Assembly (NCBI GenBank): GCA_023411405.1
Contig: JAEYOU010000692.1
Span: 1 to 5,935 of the forward strand
DNA length: 5,935 nucleotides
Direction: 5' to 3'
From: Pseudomonadota bacterium
GTDB taxonomy: Bacteria > Myxococcota > Myxococcia > Myxococcales > Anaeromyxobacteraceae
Under the pieces are notes generated by a model, which worked only from the letters and a program-made list of their open reading frames with translations, was not told where the DNA came from and ran no database searches. The translations under genes were made by a program, and so were the position numbers. Below are positions 1 to 5,935 of the stretch, one piece after another (position 1 is the stretch's first letter; every line of letters starts with the position of its first letter).

Positions 1-268
1 GGACGAGCGCCGGCGCGCCCTCGCCGCGGACGACCTCGAGCTCCTGGAACCGCAGGCCCGCCGGCACCCCGAGCGCCTTGAGCGCCGCCTCCTTCGCGGC
101 GAACCGGGCGGCGTACCGCGTGGCCCGATCGACGCGCGCGTCGCAGTAGGCGCGCTCGCCCGGGGTGAACACGCGCGCCACGAACCGCTTCGCGCGCGCG
201 GGCGGCCCGTCGAGGATGCGGGCCATCCGCGCGATGTCCACGAGATCGAGGCCGAGCCCCAGGATCAC
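1..268 (-). CDS. acpS: Holo-[acyl-carrier-protein] synthase, 3' end cut off by window edge
   Basis: AcpS transfers 4'-phosphopantetheine from coenzyme A to the conserved serine of acyl carrier protein, making the active holo-ACP needed for fatty acid synthesis in the cytoplasm. My translation from the GTG at 268 gives 89 residues before the sequence ends; full-length members are usually about 120-130 residues, so roughly the last quarter to third is missing. The family signatures are present: the N-terminal GLGLDLVDIARM (residues 4-15, with metal-binding Asp8), RVFTPGERAYC (32-42), and RFAAKEAALKALG (55-67, with Glu60 as second metal ligand and Lys59/Lys64 in the CoA and catalytic site). The GTG start overlaps the pdxJ stop in a GTGA arrangement, which suggests translational coupling; a GGCAGG about 7 nt upstream could act as the ribosome binding site. 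pdxJ-acpS adjacency is common in proteobacteria and supports the call. No ATG lies near the expected N-terminus. Confidence 0.93.
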   Translation of the reverse strand, partial: MILGLGLDLVDIARMARILDGPPARAKRFVARVFTPGERAYCDARVDRATRYAARFAAKEAALKALGVPAGLRFQELEVVRGEGAPALV

Positions 269-993
269 GGCCGCGCCTGCCGGAGCAGGTCCTTCATCTC
301 CCGCACCGCTCGCTCGAAGCCGACGAGCACCGCGCGCCCGACGATGGAGTGGCCGATGTTGAGCTCCTCCAGCTCCGGGATGGCCGCTACGGGGAGGACG
401 TTCTGGTAGTTGAGGCCGTGGCCGCCGGCCACCGTCAGGCCGAGCTTCGCCGCCGCCTTGCAGGCGTCCACGAGCCGGTTGAGCTCGCGCCGCCGATCGG
501 CGGCGAGCCGCGCCTCGCAGTACCGGCCGGTGTGGAACTCGACGATGGTGGCCTCGGCGCGGTGCGCGGCCTTCACCTGGTCGAGGTCCGGATCGATGAA
601 GAGCGAGACCTCGATCTCCGCGTCTCCGAGCGTCTTGACGGCCTTGCGGACGGCGTCGCGCCCGCCGACGACGTCGAGCCCGCCCTCGGTGGTGAGCTCC
701 TCGCGCCGCTCCGGGACGAGCGTCACCATGTCCGGCTTGGTCTCGTAGGCGATCCGGACCATCTCCTGGGTGGCCGCCATCTCGAGGTTGAGCCGCGTGG
801 TGACGGTCCGGCGCATGACCTGAAGGTCGCGGTCCTGGATGTGCCGGCGATCCTCGCGGAGGTGGATGGTGATCTGATCCGCCCCCGCCATCTCGGCCAT
901 CATCGCGGCGGCGACCGGGTCCGGGTAGAGCGTGCGCCGGAGCTGGCGCAGCGTGGCGACGTGATCGACGTTGACTCCCAGGCGGGCGGGCAT
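265..993 (-). CDS. pdxJ: Pyridoxine 5'-phosphate synthase
   Basis: PdxJ condenses 1-deoxy-D-xylulose 5-phosphate with 3-amino-2-oxopropyl phosphate to form pyridoxine 5'-phosphate, the last ring-forming step of the DXP-dependent vitamin B6 pathway. From the ATG at 993 the protein is 242 residues, matching the family length of about 240. It is a TIM barrel with recognisable motifs: GVNVDHVATLR (6-16), HLREDRRHIQDRD (44-56, active-site His/Arg/Glu), NLEMA (69-73, catalytic Glu71), VPERR (93-97), TTEGGLD (101-107), HTG (154-156), GHGLNYQN (191-198, catalytic His192) and ELNIGH followed by GRAV (210-222). The frame stays open upstream to a GTG at 1054-1056, which would add 21 residues. I chose the internal ATG because the family begins about there and the extra codons carry more A/T at third positions than the gene body (about 5 of 20). 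The chosen ATG lacks a purine-rich ribosome binding site. The gene follows glmM by 81 bp and overlaps acpS by 4 nt. Confidence 0.96.
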   Translation of the reverse strand: MPARLGVNVDHVATLRQLRRTLYPDPVAAAMMAEMAGADQITIHLREDRRHIQDRDLQVMRRTVTTRLNLEMAATQEMVRIAYETKPDMVTLVPERREELTTEGGLDVVGGRDAVRKAVKTLGDAEIEVSLFIDPDLDQVKAAHRAEATIVEFHTGRYCEARLAADRRRELNRLVDACKAAAKLGLTVAGGHGLNYQNVLPVAAIPELEELNIGHSIVGRAVLVGFERAVREMKDLLRQARP

Positions 994-1074
994 GGGGGGA
1001 ATGTAACGCGGATCGGCCCCGCGGATGGGGTCGCGTGAGGGATCCCGGTCCCGCACCCGGCCTTTCGGGCTCCC

Positions 1075-2547
1075 CTACCCCAGCGCTTCCCTCAACGCAG
1101 CCGCGATCCCGTCCGCCATCCCCCGGACGCGCGCCGCGTCCGGCCCCTCGACGAGCACCCGGGCCTTGTTCTCGGTCCCGGAGAACCGGACCAGCACCCG
1201 GCCGTCCGCCCCGAGCGCCTCCTCTGCGGCGGCGATGGCCTTCCCCACCGTGGGGAGCTCGGCGAGCGGCCGCTTCTCCTTCACGGCCACGTTCACGAGC
1301 GCCTGCGGGACCGGCTCGAAGCACCGCGCGAGCTCGGACAGGCTCCGGCCGTCGCGCCGCATGACCGCGAGCACGTTGAGCGCCGCGGCGACGCCGTCAC
1401 CGGTCGTGACATGGTCGAGGAAGATGAGGTGGCCGGACTGCTCGCCGCCGAAGTTGTAGCCGTTCCGCCGCATCTCCTCCACCACGTACCGGTCGCCCAC
1501 CTGCGTGCGGACGACGCGCCCGCCCACCTCGTGCAGCGCGCGCTCGAGCCCGAGGCTCGACATCACGGTCGAGACCACCGTGTTCCGGGCCAGCGCTCCC
1601 TGGCGGACGAGGTCGCGCCCGACGATGGCCATGATCGCGTCGCCGTCGACGATCCGTCCGGTCTCGTCGGCGAGGATCAGCCGGTCCGCGTCCCCGTCCA
1701 GGGCGAGGCCGAGCTGCGCGCCGTGCTCGCGGATGGCCGCGGCCATCGCCTCGGGGTGCACCGCGCCGCAATCGTCGTTGATGTTGGTGCCGTCCGGCGC
1801 CACGCCGAGCGGGATCACCTTCGCGCCGAGCTCCTCGAACGCCTCGGGCGCGACGTGGTAGGCGGCGCCGTTCGCGCAGTCCACCACGACCGTGAGGCCC
1901 TCGAGCGTCAGGTCCTTGGGGAAGATCGACTTCAGGAACTGCGCGTACCGCCCCTTGGCGTCGTCGATCCGCTTGGCCTTCCCGATGCGGGTCGCGGTGG
2001 GCCGGAGCGCCTGGAAGTCCGGGTTCCCGCGCTCGCCGCCGAGCACGAGGCGCTCGATCTCCAGCTCCACCTCGTCCGGCAGCTTGAAGCCGTCGCGGGA
2101 GAAGAACTTGATGCCGTTGTCCTGGTACGGGTTGTGGCTCGCGGAGATGACGACCCCCGCGTCGGCCCGCATCGACTGCGTGACGAACGCGATGCCGGGC
2201 GTGGGGAGCGGACCGGAGAGCAGCACGTCCACGCCCATCGAGCAGATGCCCGAGGCGATCGCCTGCTCGAGCATGTAGCCGGAGAGCCGCGTGTCCTTGC
2301 CGATGACGATCCGGTGCCGGTGCGAACCGTTCCGCACCACGAACGCGAGCGCCCGCCCCAGCTGGAGCGCCATCTCCGCCGTCATCGGGTGGACGTTCGC
2401 GACCCCGCGGACGCCGTCGGTGCCGAAGAGGCGGCGGACCGCGGCGGGCGGGGCCGCGGCCACCGCGCCGTTCCGGGCGGGGCCCTCGACCACCGGGACC
2501 ACGCCGTCCACGCCGTCCTTCTTCCCTGCACCCGTGCGCGTCGCCAT
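1075..2547 (-). CDS. glmM: Phosphoglucosamine mutase
   Basis: GlmM interconverts glucosamine 6-phosphate and glucosamine 1-phosphate in the cytoplasm, feeding UDP-GlcNAc synthesis for peptidoglycan and lipopolysaccharide. It belongs to the alpha-D-phosphohexomutase family. The 490-residue translation from the ATG at 2547 shows all four family loops: the catalytic serine loop ISASHNP (134-140, phosphorylated Ser137), the metal-binding DGDADR (284-289), the sugar-specificity loop GGEQSGH (367-373, typical of GlmM rather than phosphomannomutase) and the phosphate-binding RFSGTEN (454-460, where many GlmM proteins have Pro instead of the final Asn). Conserved N-terminal RRLFGTDGVRGVAN begins only at residue 38, so there is a 37-residue Ala/Gly/Val-rich extension beyond the usual 445-450 residue length. 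In-frame GTG codons at residues 13, 16, 19 and 29 are alternative starts; residue 13 (2509-2511) has a close AGAAGGA upstream. The ATG itself has GGGGG 6 nt upstream. It lies 100 bp after folP, as in the E. coli folP-glmM pair. Confidence 0.96.
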   Translation of the reverse strand: MATRTGAGKKDGVDGVVPVVEGPARNGAVAAAPPAAVRRLFGTDGVRGVANVHPMTAEMALQLGRALAFVVRNGSHRHRIVIGKDTRLSGYMLEQAIASGICSMGVDVLLSGPLPTPGIAFVTQSMRADAGVVISASHNPYQDNGIKFFSRDGFKLPDEVELEIERLVLGGERGNPDFQALRPTATRIGKAKRIDDAKGRYAQFLKSIFPKDLTLEGLTVVVDCANGAAYHVAPEAFEELGAKVIPLGVAPDGTNINDDCGAVHPEAMAAAIREHGAQLGLALDGDADRLILADETGRIVDGDAIMAIVGRDLVRQGALARNTVVSTVMSSLGLERALHEVGGRVVRTQVGDRYVVEEMRRNGYNFGGEQSGHLIFLDHVTTGDGVAAALNVLAVMRRDGRSLSELARCFEPVPQALVNVAVKEKRPLAELPTVGKAIAAAEEALGADGRVLVRFSGTENKARVLVEGPDAARVRGMADGIAAALREALG

Positions 2548-2618
2548 CGAGACCCCCGTTTCTCCACGTGCTTCCCCGCCGGCGAGAGGCGCCTGGACCC
2601 TACCACACGGCCGGGCCG

Positions 2619-2633
2619 GTCGCCTCCGGCGAC
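2619..2633 (-). other. Perfect short hairpin in the folP-glmM gap
   Basis: A 6-bp perfect inverted repeat with a 3-nt loop (GTCGCC GGA GGCGAC on the minus strand) starts 14 nt after the folP stop codon. The following sequence is GC-rich and has no T tract, so it is not a canonical intrinsic terminator. It could slow or partly stop transcription, stabilise the folP 3' end, or mean nothing in DNA this GC-rich. No other coding sequence was seen in the 100-bp gap (2548-2647). Confidence 0.35.
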
Positions 2634-2647
2634 GCGTGCCCCCAACG

Positions 2648-3499
2648 CTAGGGCGCGGCCCCCCCCCGCGCCGCCTCCCGGATCGCGGCCGCGACCCGAG
2701 CGGCCTGACGCGCCGCCGCCACGTCGTGCACGCGCACGAGCTCGGCCCCCGCGAGGACGCAAGCGGCGATCGCGGCGAGCGTCCCGGGGAGCCGGTCTGC
2801 GACGTCCGCCCCGGTGAGCTTCCCGATGAAGCTCTTCCGCGACGGGCCCACGAGGAGCGGGCACCCCAGCCTGCGCAGGCGGCCCAGGCCGGCGAGGAGC
2901 GCGACGCTCTGGGCGGCAGTCTTGGCGAACCCGATGCCCGGATCGAGCACGACCCGATCGCGGCGCACCCCGGCGCGCGCGGCGCGGGCGAGCGCCTGAT
3001 CGAGCTCGGCCGCGACCTCCTCCACCACGTCCCCGTACACCGCGCGTGACGCCATGTCGGCAGGCGTCCCGCGCGTGTGCATGAGGACCGCGGGCACGCC
3101 GCGCGCGGCGACCAGCGCCGCCAGCGCCGGCGCCGCGAGGCCCTGCACGTCGTTGACGAGGTCGGCGCCCGCGTCGAGCGCGGCCCGGGCCACCTCGGGC
3201 TTGGAGGTGTCCACGGAGATCGGGAGCGCGAAGCCGCCGGCCCGCAGGCGCGCGATCACCGGGACGACGCGCCGGAGCTCCTCCTCGACGGGGACCGGCG
3301 GCGCGCCCGGTCGCGTGGACTCGCCCCCGACGTCGACGAGATCCGCGCCCTCCTCGCCCAGCCTCCGGGCGTGCTCCACCGCGGCGTCCGTCCCGGCGAA
3401 CCGCCCCCCGTCGGAGAACGAGTCGGGCGTGACGTTGACGACGCCCATGAGAAAGGGGCCGGGCCCCTCGAAGAGCCTGGCCCCGATCTGCAGCTTCAC
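2648..3499 (-). CDS. folP: Dihydropteroate synthase
   Basis: FolP joins p-aminobenzoate to 6-hydroxymethyl-7,8-dihydropterin pyrophosphate to make 7,8-dihydropteroate in folate synthesis; it is the cytoplasmic target of sulfonamides. The 283-residue TIM-barrel protein has the family's usual length and motifs in order: NVTPDSFSDGG (22-32), GGESTRPG (58-65), SVDTSKPEVA (95-104), the pterin-binding NDV (116-118), MHTRGTP (140-146), DPGIGFAKT (186-194), VGPSRKSFIG (217-226, the conserved Ser-Arg-Lys-Ser segment) and RVHDV (256-260). The start is a GTG at 3497-3499; the next Met (residue 18) is inside the first conserved strand and would be too late. A GGGG at 3507-3510 lies 7 nt upstream as a possible ribosome binding site, right at the edge of the tandem repeat that separates this gene from ftsH. 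The 3' end contains a run of nine G (2659-2667) followed shortly by TAG; the tail there (Arg-Gly-Gly-Ala-Ala-Pro) is poorly conserved. I see no sulfonamide-resistance insertion in the regions I checked by eye. Confidence 0.96.
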   Translation of the reverse strand: MKLQIGARLFEGPGPFLMGVVNVTPDSFSDGGRFAGTDAAVEHARRLGEEGADLVDVGGESTRPGAPPVPVEEELRRVVPVIARLRAGGFALPISVDTSKPEVARAALDAGADLVNDVQGLAAPALAALVAARGVPAVLMHTRGTPADMASRAVYGDVVEEVAAELDQALARAARAGVRRDRVVLDPGIGFAKTAAQSVALLAGLGRLRRLGCPLLVGPSRKSFIGKLTGADVADRLPGTLAAIAACVLAGAELVRVHDVAAARQAARVAAAIREAARGGAAP

Positions 3500-3509
3500 A
3501 CCCCTACCC

Positions 3510-3563
3510 CGCTCACCCTGAGCCTGTCGAAGGGCCCGCTCACCCTGAGCCTGCCGAAGGGCC
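3510..3563. repeat. Two 27-bp tandem repeat units between ftsH and folP
   Basis: Positions 3510-3536 and 3537-3563 are the same 27-bp unit twice, differing only at 3527 (T) versus 3554 (C). The second unit abuts the ftsH stop codon (3564-3566) and the first ends 10 bp before the folP start. Each unit contains a perfect inverted repeat GCTCA-CCC-TGAGC (3511-3523 and 3538-3550) followed by CTG[T/C]CGAAGGGCC. In RNA from the minus strand each copy could form a 5-bp hairpin. From general recollection, a CCTTCGACAGGCTCAGG-like short sequence recurs between genes in many GC-rich proteobacterial and myxobacterial genomes, so this is probably a dispersed intergenic repeat family; I could not test copy number here. 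Confidence 0.85.
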
Positions 3564-5483
<1,920 letters not shown>

Positions 5484-5490
5484 GTTCGAT

Positions 5491-5496
5491 TCCCTT
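5491..5496 (-). promoter_or_regulatory. Ribosome binding site favouring the TTG start of ftsH
   Basis: AAGGGA on the minus strand, within GGAAGGGA, ends 7 nt before the TTG at 5481-5483. This is ideal Shine-Dalgarno spacing, and it lies inside the extra codons that would be translated if the upstream ATG were used. The ATG at 5513 is preceded only by C/G-rich sequence without a comparable match. Confidence 0.65.
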
Positions 5497-5544
5497 CCGT
5501 GCGTCCCAACCATCGGCGCGGCGGGGGTGTTCCGCAGGTCTGCA

Positions 5545-5568
5545 GCGCCCGGTCAGGCGACCGGCCGC
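5545..5568 (-). promoter_or_regulatory. Strong hairpin in the ftsH leader
   Basis: On the minus strand a perfect 6-bp stem CCGGTC-GCCT-GACCGG (5549-5564) is extended by three more pairs (5545-5547 with 5566-5568) across one mismatch (5548 with 5565). The 4-nt loop and nine pairs make it the most convincing RNA structure in the window. It sits between the tilS stop and the ftsH start, after the candidate promoter, so it would be in the ftsH mRNA leader. No U tract follows it, so a standard intrinsic terminator for tilS is unlikely. A role in ftsH mRNA stability or translation is possible but inferred. Confidence 0.45.
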
Positions 5569-5580
5569 GTCACCCCTGGC

Positions 5581-5609
5581 TTTATAGCAACCCCGCACCC
5601 CCATTGCAG
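5581..5609 (-). promoter_or_regulatory. Candidate promoter upstream of ftsH
   Basis: TATAAA (5581-5586, minus strand) is a good -10-like element and a rare AT-rich island in this DNA. A weak -35 candidate CTGCAA (5604-5609) lies 17 bp upstream and matches the consensus at only three of six bases. The same stretch also carries the minimal sigma-54 core, GG (5599-5600) and GC (5587-5588) separated by 10 bp within TTGC, but G runs make this easy to find by chance. Initiation near 5574 would give a leader of about 90 nt before the TTG. The sequence cannot decide between the two sigma types. Confidence 0.35.
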
Positions 5610-5615
5610 TATGCG

Positions 5616-5935
5616 CTAGAGGGCCTCCACCCGGACGTCCAGGCCTGCGCCATTCGGCCCGGCCCCCTGCGCGAGGACGCCCAGCTCGGGGATGGCGAGC
5701 ACCTGGGCACCCTCCGCGAGCAGGATCAGGCGGTCCCGCCGCTCGCGGGGGATCTTCCGGTCGATCAGCCACGCCTTGAGCTTCTTGCCCCCGCCGCCCC
5801 CGTCGGGCCGGAACCGGTCCCCCGGCCGCCGCGTCCGGAGCTCGAGGGGCCACGGCAGGAGCGTGGGCCGCCGCGCGCCGACCCGGACGGCGACGGCGCG
5901 CCCGGGGATCACGAAGCGCCCCGGCCCCCTCACCG
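5616..5935 (-). CDS. tilS: tRNA(Ile)-lysidine synthase, C-terminal part only (5' end beyond window)
   Basis: TilS attaches lysine to cytidine 34 of the tRNA-Ile with a CAU anticodon, using ATP, so that the tRNA is charged with isoleucine and reads AUA codons. Only the last 105 complete codons are visible; the reading frame runs off the right edge, so the ATP-binding SGGxDS catalytic domain is outside the window. The visible part matches the TilS C-terminal substrate-binding domain: LRTRRPGDRFRP (about 32-43 of the visible part) followed by a Gly run, KKLKAWLIDRKIPRERRDR (50-68), then LILLAEGAQVLAIPELGVLA. The valine codon at the extreme right is GTG but should not be taken as a start, because the domain is incomplete and the frame is still open. 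The stop is TAG at 5616-5618. ftsH follows after a gap of about 130 bp; tilS close to ftsH is a widespread arrangement, for example in Bacillus, where hprT lies between them. Confidence 0.88.
   Translation of the reverse strand, partial: VRGPGRFVIPGRAVAVRVGARRPTLLPWPLELRTRRPGDRFRPDGGGGGKKLKAWLIDRKIPRERRDRLILLAEGAQVLAIPELGVLAQGAGPNGAGLDVRVEAL

Noticed and set aside
349..1038. A 229-residue plus-strand open frame opposite pdxJ
   Set aside because: It mirrors the pdxJ codons and has no motif or ribosome binding site that would support a gene.
1041..1075. Small inverted repeats in the glmM-pdxJ gap (GGGATCCC, CCCG-CGGG) as a terminator
   Set aside because: Stems are only four pairs, no T tract follows, and such matches are frequent by chance at this GC content.
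2601..2606. GGTAGGGT on the minus strand as a -10 element for a glmM promoter
   Set aside because: Only a weak TAGGGT match is seen and I found no plausible -35 at proper spacing; the evidence is too thin to list as a feature.
1411..2817. A 468-residue open frame on the plus strand over glmM and part of folP
   Set aside because: It is antisense to well-supported genes, has biased His/Arg/Val/Ala composition and no recognisable domain; such frames are expected where third positions are nearly all G/C.
3510..3563. The tandem repeat as a CRISPR array or as a terminator
   Set aside because: There are only two directly abutting units with no spacers, so it is not CRISPR. Hairpin potential is small (5 bp) and no T tract follows on either strand, so a standard intrinsic terminator is not supported.

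Overview
The window is a compact, very GC-rich stretch of bacterial chromosome. Every recognisable gene lies on the minus strand, so transcription runs from the right end (5935) to the left (1). Codon third positions are almost always G or C. Gene content, the FtsH N-terminus (RQSYKT type) and base composition suggest a deltaproteobacterium/Myxococcota, most likely Anaeromyxobacter-like. That assignment is an inference from composition and recalled family resemblance, not a database result.

Layout in transcription order: the 3' end of tilS (tRNA-Ile lysidine synthetase, cut by the right edge); a leader of about 130 bp with a candidate promoter and a strong hairpin; ftsH (membrane AAA+ zinc protease); a 54-bp tandem repeat that exactly fills most of the ftsH-folP gap; folP (dihydropteroate synthase); a 100-bp gap with a small hairpin; glmM (phosphoglucosamine mutase); an 81-bp gap; pdxJ (pyridoxine 5'-phosphate synthase); and acpS (holo-ACP synthase), which overlaps pdxJ by 4 nt and runs off the left edge. 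No gap without a gene exceeds about 135 bp.

The genes are housekeeping functions: tRNA decoding, membrane protein quality control, folate synthesis, amino-sugar precursor supply for peptidoglycan and LPS, vitamin B6 synthesis, and activation of acyl carrier protein. They do not form one pathway, but they read as a growth-linked cluster. The order joins neighbourhoods that are separate in well-known model bacteria: tilS next to ftsH (Bacillus-like), ftsH-folP-glmM (E. coli-like) and pdxJ-acpS (E. coli-like).

I see no mobile element, CRISPR array, RNA gene, defence system or previously undescribed system here. The points worth a second look are modest: the tandem repeat between ftsH and folP, start-codon questions for ftsH, glmM and pdxJ, and the ftsH leader structure.
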